Assembly: GCA_002361335.1 (NCBI GenBank)
Contig: DESS01000365.1
Span: forward strand, 1 to 40,283
From: Richelia sp. UBA3308
GTDB lineage: Bacteria; Cyanobacteriota; Cyanobacteriia; Cyanobacteriales; Nostocaceae
Length of the DNA stretch: 40,283 nucleotides
Reading direction: 5' to 3'
The number at the start of each line of letters is the position of its first letter. The first letter of the stretch is position 1. Positions 1 through 10,208 of the stretch are shown piece by piece. The translations under genes and the position numbers were made by a program. The notes beneath the pieces are model-generated. The model was not told the origin of the DNA, ran no database searches, and worked only from the letters and a program-made list of their open reading frames with translations.

Positions 1-23
1 CCCAATTCCCAATGCCCAATGCC

Positions 24-3000
24 CTATTCCCCTAAATCCGTTCCTGTGATTTCTAATACTCCATTGATAGTATTCAACAAATCCCATTTAGTGAATGGTT
101 TAGCTAAAAAACCTTGAATACCATTACCTGCTGCTTGGGCTAAAGTTTCAGTAGATACTAATCCACTCATGGCAATAATTTTGACTTGGGGATTTAATTG
201 TTGTAAAGTGGCGATCGCAGTTGCTCCCTCCATTTCTGGCATGATCATATCAATCAACACAAGGCTAATTTGATTTTTGTTCTGAACATATGTTGAAATC
301 GCTTCAATACCATCTTCAGCAGTAAGTACTTGAAAATTCTGACTTTCCAAGGTAGTTTTGATAATTTCACAAATTGCGGCTTCGTCATCTACTACCAAAA
401 TCAGTTCAGAATTTCCTATTTGAGTTATACAATCTGGTGCAGTTTCAATTCTTCTCTCCTGACTACTGGGCAAGTACACTTTGAATTGACTACCTTTTCC
501 TAACTCGCTGTTTACTTCAATAAAACCATCGTGGTTTTTAACGATGCCCATTGCAGTAGATAAACCCAATCCCGTACCTTTTCCTACTTCTTTGGTGCTG
601 AAAAACGGATCGAAAATGCGATCGATTATTTCTGGGGGAATGCCACTTCCAGTATCGGCAATTGTGACTACAACATAGTTGCCAATTTTTGCCTCAATGT
701 TCATCCTGGCGTAGCTTTCATCAATATACAGGTTTTGTGCCTCCATGGTTATAGTTCCCCCATTGGGCATGGCATCCCGGGCATTGACTACCAAGTTCAT
801 CAATACTTGATGCATCTGAGTTGGATCTGCACAAACTGTCAATATATCTTGGAGTAGATTCTTTTCAATTAAAATTGATTTGGGAAATGTTCCCTTAGCA
901 AACTGCTCAATATCTCTTAACAAATGCTTGATTTGCAGCACTGTGCGCCTACCCCCACTACCACGAGCGAATGTCAGGATTTGCTTAACTAAATCGGCAC
1001 CGCGTTTGGCACTGTTTTCTAGCATGGAAAGCATCTGCTTCAAATCTTGCTCCTGATTGTTTAGCTTCAAAGGTAGCAGTTGAGCGATCGCTAAAATTGG
1101 TGTGAGTATATTATTCAAATCGTGGGCAACACCGCTTGCCAAAGTTCCTAAACTTTCTAAACGTTGGATGCGGAGAAACTGATTTTCTAATTGTTTTTTC
1201 TCGGTGATGTCGGTGTCAACACTAAGGATTGATTCGGGATTTCCTGCTTCGTCACGCAATAGCGTCCAACGACTAGCAACTATAATATCCTTACCAGAAG
1301 AAGTCACTTTATGTAATTCTCCCAGCCAGGAGCCAGTTTCAATAACCTTGCTCAGGGCTTCTTCAACTTCTGGTGTAAATTCCTTATATAAAAGCTCTTT
1401 GGCTGACTTGCCAATTATTTCTTCTTTTGTCCAACCATATATCCCCTCAGCGCTGCGATTGCAATATAAAATAGTTTCGTTTAAATCTTTAACTAATATT
1501 GCATCTGTAGTAATATCCAATAACTGGGCTTGTTGGGCAATTTTTTCTTCGGCTTGCTTGCGTTGGGTAATGTCGGAAAATGAGGTGACTACAGCATGGG
1601 GAATGGTTTCTCCGGGTAAAAATAACGGTTCGGAATTAATGGAAATCCAAGTAAGTTCTCCATTGGCTTTGTAAACTCCCATCACCGTATCCAAACAAGG
1701 CTCACCGGTATGCAAACTAATCATTGCGGGATGAGTTTCATTGGGGAAAGGAGAACCATCTTCGTGGATGGTACGCCAAGGCAGATCCTGCAAAGTATGT
1801 CCTTTTATTTGCTGTGCTGATAGCCCTAAAATACTTTCTGCACTAGCATTACAAGAACTGATTTTACCATCCCCTTGCTGAATCACTACACCTTCATGCA
1901 TGGATTTAACAACGGAACAATAGCGTTCTTTGCTCTCTCGCAGTTCCAACTCTACTTGCTTATACTCACTAATATCTTGAGTTATACCATAGTAACGACG
2001 CAGGTTTCCTTGAGAATCCCTTTCTATCCTTCCGCAGACAAATAAATAACCAATACTACTATCGCCACGTAAAAAGCGAGCTTCAGTTTCGTAAGCAATA
2101 CCCCGCTCAATACAAGCCATTTCCATCTCATAAATTCGATCGCTCTCTTGTGGATGTACGATGGAATTAATAATAGTTTTCATATTGGGCACGCCGATGC
2201 CGTGATTCACGGGATTCAAATTAAATGTCCGGTAAAATTGTTCCGAACACCATCTTTCAAAAGTAGTCAAATCTATCGACCAACTCCCCATTCTAGCAAT
2301 GCGTTGCGCTTCTTGTAGTAAAGCTTGAATCCAACGTATTTTGTCAACTGATTGCTTGGCTTCGGTAATATCGGTTAAAGTTCCCAAATATCCTGCGATT
2401 TCTCCTGTTTGATCATAAATACCAATTGCATTTCCAAACACCCAACTAACTTTACCTTCTGGGGTGCGGAAGCGATATTCCATGGCAAATTCTCGCTCTT
2501 GAGCTGCAGCATCATACCATTCTTTAAAAACTTGCTCTTTATCTTCAGGATGTAACGCCTCAGCCCAACCTTGCCCCATTGCTGATTCTGAAGAAATTCC
2601 CGCAATTTCTAACCAACGTGGGTTGACAAATATACAATCTCCTTTTTCATTAGTTTGAAATATGCCAACAGGGGCATTTGTTACTAACAATCGAAAACGT
2701 TCTTCACTTTCTTGTAATGCATATAAAGCTTGTTTCCGTTGGGTTATATCTCTATCAATACCCCGATATCCCCGAAAATTTCCCTTGGTATCAAATATAG
2801 GTACCCCACTTGTTTCCACAACTACGGAATGTCCATCTTTGTGAAATTTGATATTTTCTAAATTCTTAAATATCTGTTTTTTTAGAATAAATGAACTAAT
2901 AATCCGATCAACCCCTTGAGCTTCTGGGGAAGACATCAAATCAAACAGGGTTTTACCCAATATTTCTTGAGGGTGATAACCAAGAATTTCAAAGACTTTT

Positions 3001-3980
3001 GGGCTAACGTAGGTGAAAAAACTGTGTTCGTTTATTTCCCACACCCAATCGCTTGATATTTCTACCAAAGAGCGAAATCGTTCTTCACTTGTTTGCAGGG
3101 CAATTTCTGCACGTCTACGAGTAGTAATATCAATATCGACTCCATCCACAATTAAATCGCCGTTTTCAAGATTAAAACAGCGAAAATGATTGCAAATCCA
3201 CTTAATCTGCCCTAAAACATCAATTACTCGATATTCCACATAGGAACTCTTTGGTTCTTCTTGACTGGCAATTATAAATGCTTGTGCAAACTGCTCTCTA
3301 TCATCAGGATGAATTCTTGCGAGTACATCTTCTGGATAAGCGCTCATATCAAGAGGATTTAAACCCAAAAGTTGGCGGTAACCAACGCTAGCATAAGGTA
3401 TCGATAGGCTTCCATCAGCACGATAGATTAAGCGGTAGATTCCTACCGGATTATTGGCGACAATTGTTTCTAGCTGCTGGCATCCTATACTTAACTGCTG
3501 TAGGGTTTCCAAATCTAGCGCCCCTAACAAAGTACTTTCAGTTACAATCCCAACTATCAGCTCATGCTGATTCACAATCGGTAAATGCCGAATTCCATGC
3601 TGACGCATTACTTGTAATGCCGTGAAGATATCATCATTTTGCGATTGCCTTAAAGATACTACCTGCCGCGTCATCACTTCGGCAATTTTTATTTCATTAA
3701 AATTCCTAGACGATAAACTAAGTCTAACTATATCTGATGAAGTTAGTATACCTACTAAATGAATATCTTCTACAACTAATATGCAATCTGCTTGATGATT
3801 GCTGTACGCAACTGCCACCTGGGAATGATTGGATTTATTTAAGTTTTTGGGGAGCTGCACTTGATTTGTCATCAAAGCAATTGCATCAATTACCAAAGTA
3901 TCTGGCGTGACTATTGATGGAGTTGTATTGATAACTCTACTCAAAGCAAATAAATCAATCGGCTCGGCATTAGATTGCAT
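24..3980 (-). CDS. Hybrid sensor histidine kinase (CBS-CBS, six PAS, HisKA, HATPase, REC)
   Basis: This 1318-residue cytoplasmic-looking sensor would autophosphorylate on His and pass the phosphate to its own receiver domain. Two CBS repeats (about 18-95 and 103-160) are followed by six PAS/PAC modules (about 165-930), each ending in a recognisable D-I-T-x-R/K-K/Q PAC tail. The HisKA H-box has its phospho-His near 953 (SGVAHDLNN). The N-box is near 1066 (NLVVNARDAM), the G1 box near 1109 (ADTGSG), and GKGTGLGLS follows. The REC domain begins near 1192 (VVDDE), with the phosphoacceptor Asp near 1244 (LIDMIMP) and a conserved KPF Lys near the end. No transmembrane segment is evident. CBS domains bind adenosyl ligands in known proteins; that a nucleotide and PAS ligands are sensed here is inference. 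No partner regulator is adjacent. Confidence 0.93.
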   Translation of the reverse strand: MQSNAEPIDLFALSRVINTTPSIVTPDTLVIDAIALMTNQVQLPKNLNKSNHSQVAVAYSNHQADCILVVEDIHLVGILTSSDIVRLSLSSRNFNEIKIAEVMTRQVVSLRQSQNDDIFTALQVMRQHGIRHLPIVNQHELIVGIVTESTLLGALDLETLQQLSIGCQQLETIVANNPVGIYRLIYRADGSLSIPYASVGYRQLLGLNPLDMSAYPEDVLARIHPDDREQFAQAFIIASQEEPKSSYVEYRVIDVLGQIKWICNHFRCFNLENGDLIVDGVDIDITTRRRAEIALQTSEERFRSLVEISSDWVWEINEHSFFTYVSPKVFEILGYHPQEILGKTLFDLMSSPEAQGVDRIISSFILKKQIFKNLENIKFHKDGHSVVVETSGVPIFDTKGNFRGYRGIDRDITQRKQALYALQESEERFRLLVTNAPVGIFQTNEKGDCIFVNPRWLEIAGISSESAMGQGWAEALHPEDKEQVFKEWYDAAAQEREFAMEYRFRTPEGKVSWVFGNAIGIYDQTGEIAGYLGTLTDITEAKQSVDKIRWIQALLQEAQRIARMGSWSIDLTTFERWCSEQFYRTFNLNPVNHGIGVPNMKTIINSIVHPQESDRIYEMEMACIERGIAYETEARFLRGDSSIGYLFVCGRIERDSQGNLRRYYGITQDISEYKQVELELRESKERYCSVVKSMHEGVVIQQGDGKISSCNASAESILGLSAQQIKGHTLQDLPWRTIHEDGSPFPNETHPAMISLHTGEPCLDTVMGVYKANGELTWISINSEPLFLPGETIPHAVVTSFSDITQRKQAEEKIAQQAQLLDITTDAILVKDLNETILYCNRSAEGIYGWTKEEIIGKSAKELLYKEFTPEVEEALSKVIETGSWLGELHKVTSSGKDIIVASRWTLLRDEAGNPESILSVDTDITEKKQLENQFLRIQRLESLGTLASGVAHDLNNILTPILAIAQLLPLKLNNQEQDLKQMLSMLENSAKRGADLVKQILTFARGSGGRRTVLQIKHLLRDIEQFAKGTFPKSILIEKNLLQDILTVCADPTQMHQVLMNLVVNARDAMPNGGTITMEAQNLYIDESYARMNIEAKIGNYVVVTIADTGSGIPPEIIDRIFDPFFSTKEVGKGTGLGLSTAMGIVKNHDGFIEVNSELGKGSQFKVYLPSSQERRIETAPDCITQIGNSELILVVDDEAAICEIIKTTLESQNFQVLTAEDGIEAISTYVQNKNQISLVLIDMIMPEMEGATAIATLQQLNPQVKIIAMSGLVSTETLAQAAGNGIQGFLAKPFTKWDLLNTINGVLEITGTDLGE

Positions 3981-4349
3981 AGCGATAGCCTAGAACTATA
4001 GGCGAAAGTTAATACAAGTACACACCTTTAACTTTACCGTTAATCACAGATTCTGTTATTAGTTAACAACATGAAATAATATTTTATCAAATAGTGAACG
4101 ATCGCTATCTTCATTTTAAAACAGACCCTGTGAGTGTTGCACAAACTTTCATATTAAATACATTTGATGTAAATTTTAGTAAAGAATAGGTTAAAAAAAA
4201 ACTAAGGGCATGGGGCATTGGGCATGGGGCATTGGTGATAACTAGTAACTAATAACTAATAACTAATAACTAATAACTAATAACTAATAACTAATAACTA
4301 ATAGTTATAATAGAATTGGCTGTTATTTAAGTGATGAAGGGCTAATTTT
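3981..4349. other. Intergenic spacer with heptamer repeats between divergent genes
   Basis: This spacer must hold the promoters of the minus-strand kinase and the plus-strand UbiA-like gene. About 4200-4235 is a GGGCATGGGGCATT-type short repeat that resembles the CCCAATG repeat at the very start of the window. It is followed by a pure heptamer tract. No RNA gene is recognised. Confidence 0.6.
4240..4303. repeat. Heptanucleotide tandem repeat (TAACTAA)n
   Basis: About eight perfect 7-bp units (TAACTAA) are seen directly. Short tandemly repeated heptamers of this kind are typical of filamentous cyanobacterial genomes. There are no spacers, so it is not a CRISPR array. Confidence 0.9.
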
Positions 4350-5033
4350 TTGATTTTTGAAAAAATATTAAACCGACTTCGACAGCCAAAATACTCTGTT
4401 TCTAAGTGGCTGTACAATAGCTTTTTGAGTTTTGTGATCTATCCTAGTATTTGGGTAGCTGGAGGACTTGCATCCTTAGGGATCTTTACTCAGAAAATAT
4501 TGGAATTGGGAGATAATTGGCAAGCAATCGCTCTAATATTTGTATCTGCTTTAATTCCTTATAATTTAGACCGGATTATTGACTCCTACGTCCAGGAAAT
4601 TCCTGAGGCTAAAGCCCAATTATTTTTCCGAAAACCGTATATTTTTGTTTTATTATTCTCTGCGATCGCGACTACTGCTTTACTACTTTACTATGCTCCT
4701 GTACAAGTCCGTTATGTGAGTTGTGCTGGTATTGTTCCCTTAGTTTACGGTACGCCTTTATTTCCCTGGAAAAGTAAATCGGGATTGCAATGGTATCGAT
4801 TAAAAGATATTCCTGGTTCAAAAGCTTGGATTGTTGGTATTACTCTAACTTATGCTGTGATTGCTTTACCTTTAGCCTACGCTGGAAGAAATTTTGATAT
4901 TGTAGCAGCATTCACAACTTTGTTTATGTTTGTATTTATTGTTTCTAATTCCCATGTTTTTGATATTCGGGATATAGAATCTGACCGTAAAAAAGGTGTA
5001 GTAACATTTAAATTGTCGAAACTTTTTGCTTAA
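4350..5033 (+). pseudogene. UbiA-like membrane prenyltransferase, C-terminally truncated
   Basis: The 227-residue reading frame has several hydrophobic membrane segments. It carries two Asp-containing motifs typical of the UbiA prenyltransferase superfamily: NLDRIIDSYVQE near residue 72 and DIRDIESDRKKGV near 206. In complete relatives several more transmembrane helices follow the second motif. Here the frame ends about 12 residues later in FKLSKLFA, which is antisense to an AraC helix-turn-helix remnant, so the 3' end was lost by a rearrangement near 5005. The start is uncertain: TTG at 4350 is the only early in-frame candidate, since a TGA lies at 4335. The substrate is unknown, and the protein is probably inactive because the C-terminal helices that help form the active site are missing. 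Confidence 0.6.
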
Positions 5034-5656
5034 ATGGCTGTGGCTGTTGAACCCACATGCTAAGGCAATATCTACGATTAGCCCATCGGTTTGTTTCAAC
5101 AACTGCTTTGCCCTTTCTACCCGTTGCTGAATTAGGTATTGATAAGGAGATATGCCAATGGACTGTTTGAATAGACGGATGAAATGAAATTGACCAAAAA
5201 ATAGACTGGATACAAGCCCCCGGATTCATCCGTGGAGAGGAAAAATGTTTTCCTTATCTCAAGCCCCTTGATTCATTAATGGGGTAATTCTAAATTCTTC
5301 ATTCTAAATTCTACATTCCCCTTGACTCATGTCTAGCAATTGAGCTAAATCTGCCAGAGTTTTTTTGTCACAGTTTGCCTAAGTAAATTCACTGTTAAAA
5401 TGTTAGCCAGGGAATCAATATAAAGTCCGTTGCCTGAATTTTGCTGTTGAAGTTCGGCGAGTAGCATCATGCCGATCGCTTCAATTTGTGGATTGCGAGT
5501 CCGAAATTCAGGTATTAATTCTAGCCGATCTGGATCTTGTTCGGTGGTTTCTCTGGCGACGCTTTCAATAAACTGATTTTTAATCCTAATCTGTAAATAA
5601 TTATCATAACTATCCCACCGAACAAAAAACGGTGTCTTTGCAGGTGTAATAGACAT
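5012..5656 (-). pseudogene. Decayed AraC-family transcriptional regulator
   Basis: Two separated pieces of one regulator are visible on the minus strand. The piece from 5656 to 5345 encodes an N-terminal part of 103 residues (starting MSITPAKTPFF), with the run SLANILTVNLLRQ that normally precedes the DNA-binding domain. The piece from about 5200 down to 5012, in another frame, encodes the AraC double helix-turn-helix: QFHFIRLFKQSIGISPYQY, then DIALACGFNSHSHLSKKFRQ. The linking segment is replaced by unrelated low-complexity sequence at about 5215-5345. The extreme C-terminus is cut where it meets the UbiA-like gene. With a stop, a frame change and both deletions, it cannot make a complete regulator. 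Confidence 0.75.
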
Positions 5657-6361
5657 GTCTCTATTTATCCTGTGGGTACTTGATAACTGATAACTGAAAT
5701 GAAACTTTCGTCAGTTATAGTAGGAAAACCATGTAAATAAGATTAATTTCGATATGCATCTAATTATATTAATTTATAATAATATTTTAATAAAAGTTAA
5801 CTATTGTGTGATGTAAATTAATATGGTAAATTGAGCAGTGTTTTAAATGGAAAGCATGTCGTAACTATTATCTGTATTGTTAACTCACGCCAAAAAAACT
5901 AAAGACTATCTGAGTGTAAGCAGGATAATGACTCTTGAATACAAAATTGCCGTTCAACTAATTAGTATTCGTACAGCGTAGTGGCGATAGGTTAAAGTTT
6001 TCGATAATCTGTATAACCAAGTAGAGTGTGGGGGAATGGCAAGGTTAAATACATTGGGGATGGCTAACACAGGGGCTTTCGGCAACTAGAGGGCAGGTTT
6101 CGGTAATCGGAAATAGACCCTTGTTGGTCCGCTAATGACACGAAATTGCTGCTAATAATGCTAAAATGCGGTCATTAAATTGATATGAGCCTAACTGATT
6201 AAAGTGATAAAACCTAAATTAAATGATTATTTATCCCTGGGGCTTCGTTAATTTTATTATTGCGGCTTAAAAATTGAGTGCTTGTATTAGGCCTTCATAA
6301 CCCCTTAGTATCAACTAACAAAAACTCTGAAAACTTTGCAACAGAAGGCTCAAATAAATTA
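5657..6361. other. Long intergenic region with a GC-richer, possibly structured segment
   Basis: About 700 bases contain no convincing gene. The first 300 are very AT-rich. From about 5985 to 6160 base composition changes to G-rich sequence with repeated TTTCGG-type motifs (GTTTTCGATAATC, GCTTTCGGCAACT, GTTTCGGTAATCG) and a short GACC/GGTC hairpin near 6117-6130. This could be a small RNA, a 5' leader or an old repeat; no known family was recognised. The promoter of the downstream exported protein should lie here. Confidence 0.35.
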
Positions 6362-6928
6362 ATGTCTAAATTACTCAAAAAAATGATTTTCAACACAACT
6401 AGTTGGTACAGAATTTTAACTACTACAGGAATGACTATAGCTGTTTCCTCCATTTATTTGAGTAATGCTTTTGCTCAATCTTTACCTAAGAAAGAAAGTT
6501 TATTGATTGCTCAAACCTTCGGTGGAATAGAACGAAAAATAGCCCTTGAAGAAGTACCACTTCCTGTCATGGCTTCCGTCAAAACTATCGCTGGTGCCGA
6601 ACCAACAGAAGCAGGAGTAGAAATGAAATCAGACGGTTCTATAGTCTATGAATTATCTGGTCAAAACCAACAAGGTTTTAAATTTGTTGTAGATGCGACT
6701 CCCAGCGGAAAAATTGTTGAAGTTGACGAAGAAATAGATCGCACTGCTGTTCCAGAAAATGTTATTAAGGCCTTACAGAAATGGTCTCCAAATTCCCAGA
6801 TTGTCAGTACTTGGAGAAGTACTCGTTTAGGTGAATTTGTTTATGAAATCGTCCTCAATGATGGTTTCTGGGTTGAAATTACTGCTGATGGTAATAAAGT
6901 AAGTATTTACAAGTTACAACGTTCGTAA
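6362..6928 (+). CDS. Small exported protein, PepSY-like
   Basis: The 188-residue protein starts at ATG 6362; an in-frame GTG 84 bases upstream gives an unlikely N-terminus. Residues 1-38 look like a Sec signal peptide: Lys-rich start, hydrophobic segment (TTGMTIAVSSIYLSNAFA), then AQS. The mature part reads LPVMASVKTIAGAEP, then YELSGQNQQGFKFVVDATPSGKIVEVDEEI, repeated once in weaker form. This resembles the alternating pattern of periplasmic PepSY-like (BLIP-fold) domains. Function is unknown; periplasmic binding or inhibition is only inference. It lies 203 bases upstream of the phosphate-binding protein gene in the same direction. Confidence 0.7.
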   Translation: MSKLLKKMIFNTTSWYRILTTTGMTIAVSSIYLSNAFAQSLPKKESLLIAQTFGGIERKIALEEVPLPVMASVKTIAGAEPTEAGVEMKSDGSIVYELSGQNQQGFKFVVDATPSGKIVEVDEEIDRTAVPENVIKALQKWSPNSQIVSTWRSTRLGEFVYEIVLNDGFWVEITADGNKVSIYKLQRS

Positions 6929-7131
6929 GTTGAACAGATGGGGAAGCGTTACAGCTTGGGTAAACCGAGTTAAAAGCCTTATTAGCACTCACTATTGACC
7001 CCAACTCTACTCTCTTGTCCGGCATTACTATTTTCAACGCTGACCTACTTATAAATTACAAATTTAAGGTAGTTTATTCTGAAAATATTTTCCTATTAGT
7101 TAGGGCAAAATAAGTATTTCAAAATATATTC

Positions 7132-8151
7132 ATGAAAACCTTTACTATTAGCAATTGGCAAAAACTAACAGCCACCGCAGTCAGTGCGATCGCAATTATT
7201 TTTAGTAATAATCCAGTTTCTGCTCAATTAGTTAGAGGTGGGGGTGCTTCTTTCCCTCAACCCCTATTGGAGCGTTATCAAAAAGAATACGAAGAAGAAA
7301 CAGGTAAAAATTTTAAATATACTGTGATTGGAAGTGGTGGTGGAATTAGGTTATTTGGTAATCAATCTGTAGACTTTGGTGCTACGACTTTAATTCCGAC
7401 TCCGATTGAACAAAATCAAATGGAAAATGGTTTGTTAATGGTACCCATAGGGGGAGGTGCAATAGCTATTGTTTATAATCTTAAGGATGTAAGCAGTAAT
7501 GTGAAATTATCTCGCGATAAACTAGGAAAAATATTTACAGGTCAAATTTCTAATTGGCAACAAGTTAATCCCCGCTTTCCTAACAAAGATATTCAAGTTG
7601 TAGTTCGTTCTGACAGTAGCGGAACATCTTTTGTTTTGACTAAATATTTAGAAAAAATTACTAATGGTAAAATAACAGCGAGTAGAAAACCAAATTGGGG
7701 ATTTGAAGTATTTGCTGGTCATTCTCAAGATGGCGGAGTTGCTGGAGAAGTACGACGAATTGATGGTGCAATTGGCTACGTACAAACAAGGGTTGCTCGC
7801 AAGAATAATTTGTCTGTAGCTAGGATTCAAAATCAAGCTGGACGTTATGTTAAACCAACTTTAGAAGAAACTAAAAAGGCTTTAGCTAATGTCAAATTTA
7901 AAGAAGATTTTACCACGGAAAATATTAACGATCCAGAAAATGGTTATCCCTTAGTTAGTTTGACTTGGCTGCTGTTTAACAAAAGGTATCCTAATCAAGA
8001 GATGCTTACAGCAAATAAGGAATTATTGATATGGATTTTAACTAAAGGACAAGATTTTAATGAGAAATTAGAGTATACGAAAATTCCCGAAGATGTTGTG
8101 AAAAAAGTTCTTGAAACTGCTAATAATGAGTTAGAGGTTCGTCCCTATTGA
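7132..8151 (+). CDS. pstS: Phosphate ABC transporter substrate-binding protein (PstS/SphX family)
   Basis: The 339-residue periplasmic protein binds inorganic phosphate and delivers it to a PstCAB transporter. A signal peptide ends near residue 31 (NNPVSAQ). Family landmarks follow: GGGASFPQPLLERY near 35, the ligand-loop motif IGSGGGIRLF near 66, VDFGATT near 79, FTGQISNWQQVNP near 135, and SDSSGTSFVLTKYL near 161. The PstCAB permease and ATPase genes are not in this window, so this is a stand-alone binding-protein gene, as is common in cyanobacteria. Phosphate-starvation control is expected, but I could not identify a convincing Pho box. A strong terminator follows. Confidence 0.9.
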   Translation: MKTFTISNWQKLTATAVSAIAIIFSNNPVSAQLVRGGGASFPQPLLERYQKEYEEETGKNFKYTVIGSGGGIRLFGNQSVDFGATTLIPTPIEQNQMENGLLMVPIGGGAIAIVYNLKDVSSNVKLSRDKLGKIFTGQISNWQQVNPRFPNKDIQVVVRSDSSGTSFVLTKYLEKITNGKITASRKPNWGFEVFAGHSQDGGVAGEVRRIDGAIGYVQTRVARKNNLSVARIQNQAGRYVKPTLEETKKALANVKFKEDFTTENINDPENGYPLVSLTWLLFNKRYPNQEMLTANKELLIWILTKGQDFNEKLEYTKIPEDVVKKVLETANNELEVRPY

Positions 8152-8185
8152 TTTTGTAACTGCTTGTGGTTGTTAATGCCCTGTC

Positions 8186-8218
8186 AAATATAGCTTTATA
8201 GTCAGCTATATTTTATTT
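8186..8218 (+). terminator. Rho-independent terminator after the phosphate-binding gene
   Basis: A perfect 10-bp stem (AAATATAGCT / AGCTATATTT) encloses an 8-nt loop and runs into a T-rich tail. It lies 34 bases after the stop and separates pstS from the porin gene. The stem is AT-rich, so strength is uncertain. Confidence 0.7.
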
Positions 8219-8263
8219 ATAAGTAATTAGCCGAATATATAAATATGAAAAAACAAACAAATC

Positions 8264-10165
8264 ATGAAATTTAATATATCATCATCCTTCACTTCTATAA
8301 TCTTAAGTTCAAGTATATTAATTTTATCTCCTTTATCTACCTGTTTAGCTCAAGAAAAAGTTAAGATTAATTCGGAAATAAAATTAAAAAAGGCTTTAAA
8401 TAAATCAAATCAATCTAAATCAAACAAATCTATAACTCAAAAATCTGTAACTAACCTCAAAAATTTAGAGTTAACAAACCAGGATAATAAATTATATATA
8501 AATGATGGCAATTTTGGTAAAAATGCTCATAAAAACTATAATGAAAACCACGAAAATTCAGTTTTAAAATTACATCAATTATATGTTCCAAATAAATTAC
8601 CGGCAACAGCTTATAAATTGCCATCTCAATTAATTTCACAAATTCCAGGAAATTTTCCAACTCCTAACTTTGGTGAAATTATTGATAACACATCTCCTTA
8701 TTTTGGTGAAGTTATTAATGTCGATCAATTACTAGATGTGACTCCAGAACATTGGGCTTATGAAGCCCTGCGTAGTTTAGTAGAAAAATACCGTTGTATT
8801 AGTGATTCTGGGGAAGGGGTTTTCAACGGTAATCGAATGATTAATCGTTATGAATTTGCAGCAGCTTTAAATATTTGTTTGGTAAAAGTTGGACGTTCAA
8901 TTTACACTTTAGGAAATAGAATCTCCGAACAAAAGGAAGATTTCGCTATTATTCAAAGATTACAAACAGAATTTGCCAAAGAATTAGAAATTATTACTGC
9001 CAAAATAGATAACCTAGAAGAACGAGTTTCTTTTATAACTGACAATCGGTTTAGCACAACAACAGTTTTACGGGGTAGTGTAAATTTTAATTTAACCAGT
9101 GCTTTTGGAAACCAAAAAGCTGTTCCTCCTGGAGAAAATTCCACAGAAGACTTGGAAGAAAACGTTACTTTTTCATCAAGAGCCAGTCTCACCTTTGATA
9201 CTAGCTTTACAGGTAAAGATAGATTGCGAACCAGGATACAAGCAGGGAATGTCAGTAATTACGGTAGTGGTTTCACGGGCACAGATATGACTCGCTTGAT
9301 TGGTGCTACCAACACTGGTAACGATATTAGATTGGGCACCCTGTTTTATCAATTTCCCATCGGCGAGCGTGGTACATTGGCGATCGCACCTGCAGCAGAT
9401 TTCCCCACTCGCATTTTCCCAGCTCTTAATCCCGTCTCCTCAATATCTAATTTTGGTGCAGAAAGCCCTATTTACTCCTTTGCTTTTGGTGCGGGTGCAG
9501 TAGCTTACTATCAATTCACCGACGAATTAGCCGCAGGTATCAGTTATTTAAGTAGTTCCGCTAGCAATGCCGATGAGGGACTATTTAACGGGCAATATAC
9601 CGCATTGACTCAAGTAACATATACTCCATCAGATAAACTGGGGATTGCCTTGACATACGGTCGTTACTATGCTCCAGAACCTAATGTTACTGGGAGTAAA
9701 GGTAGCGAATTTGCTCAATTACCTTTTGGTGCTAGCACTGCCACTTCCTCAGACGCTTTGGGTTTACAGTTTACTTATAAATTGAGCGATAAATTGATTT
9801 TAGGAGGTTGGGGAAGCTACTTTAATGCGACTGCTGAATCTTCTCCCAGTGCTAATAATTTAAGTGGTTCGTCGGGTGCTGATGCAGATATTTGGAGTTG
9901 GGCAATTACAGCATCCTTAAAAGATTTGGGTAAATTAGGCTCCCAATTAAGTTTTGTGTTTGGTATGCCTCCGAAGGTGACAAATAATGATGTTGTTGAG
10001 CGAGAAGATGAAGATACTTCTTTACATTTTGAATTATCTTATCGCTATCCATTTAATGACAGAATATTTATTACTCCTGGATTTTTGGTAATTACTAATC
10101 CAGAACATAATGCTGATAATGATACTATTTGGATTGGTTTGATGCGGACTAGTTTTTCGTTTTAA
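8264..10165 (+). CDS. SLH-domain OprB-family outer-membrane porin
   Basis: The 633-residue protein has a signal peptide (residues 1-29, ending in TCLAQ) and then a long Lys/Asn-rich linker. One SLH domain follows at about 158-210: LLDVTPEHWAYEALRSLVEK, then FNGNRMINRYEFAAALN. A short coiled coil (about 225-255, EKEDFAII...NLEERV) precedes a C-terminal beta-barrel of about 370 residues with alternating aromatic strands, ending in the outer-membrane terminal Phe (RTSFSF). This architecture is the cyanobacterial SomA/iron-uptake porin type, in which the SLH domain ties the barrel to the cell wall. Solute specificity cannot be read from the sequence. The linker between signal and SLH (about 100 residues) is longer than usual. 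The proximity to pstS may reflect nutrient uptake. Confidence 0.9.
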   Translation: MKFNISSSFTSIILSSSILILSPLSTCLAQEKVKINSEIKLKKALNKSNQSKSNKSITQKSVTNLKNLELTNQDNKLYINDGNFGKNAHKNYNENHENSVLKLHQLYVPNKLPATAYKLPSQLISQIPGNFPTPNFGEIIDNTSPYFGEVINVDQLLDVTPEHWAYEALRSLVEKYRCISDSGEGVFNGNRMINRYEFAAALNICLVKVGRSIYTLGNRISEQKEDFAIIQRLQTEFAKELEIITAKIDNLEERVSFITDNRFSTTTVLRGSVNFNLTSAFGNQKAVPPGENSTEDLEENVTFSSRASLTFDTSFTGKDRLRTRIQAGNVSNYGSGFTGTDMTRLIGATNTGNDIRLGTLFYQFPIGERGTLAIAPAADFPTRIFPALNPVSSISNFGAESPIYSFAFGAGAVAYYQFTDELAAGISYLSSSASNADEGLFNGQYTALTQVTYTPSDKLGIALTYGRYYAPEPNVTGSKGSEFAQLPFGASTATSSDALGLQFTYKLSDKLILGGWGSYFNATAESSPSANNLSGSSGADADIWSWAITASLKDLGKLGSQLSFVFGMPPKVTNNDVVEREDEDTSLHFELSYRYPFNDRIFITPGFLVITNPEHNADNDTIWIGLMRTSFSF

Positions 10166-10169
10166 TATC

Positions 10170-10207
10170 AAATATATTGGTATGTGAATAATATATTTTT
10201 ATTTTTT
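10170..10207 (+). terminator. Rho-independent terminator after the porin gene
   Basis: A 9-bp stem (AAATATATT / AATATATTT) with an 11-nt loop is followed by TTATTTTTT. It begins five bases after the porin stop codon. Confidence 0.65.
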
Positions 10208-10208
10208 C

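Noticed and set aside
5985..6160. Pho box repeats ahead of pstS
   Set aside because: AGGTTAAA motifs occur, but the regular 11-bp spaced CTTAACC repeats are not convincing, and the region is far from the pstS start.
7132..10165. Phosphate-binding protein and porin as injection-system parts
   Set aside because: They are separated from the system by terminators and repeats, and both belong to ordinary nutrient-uptake families.
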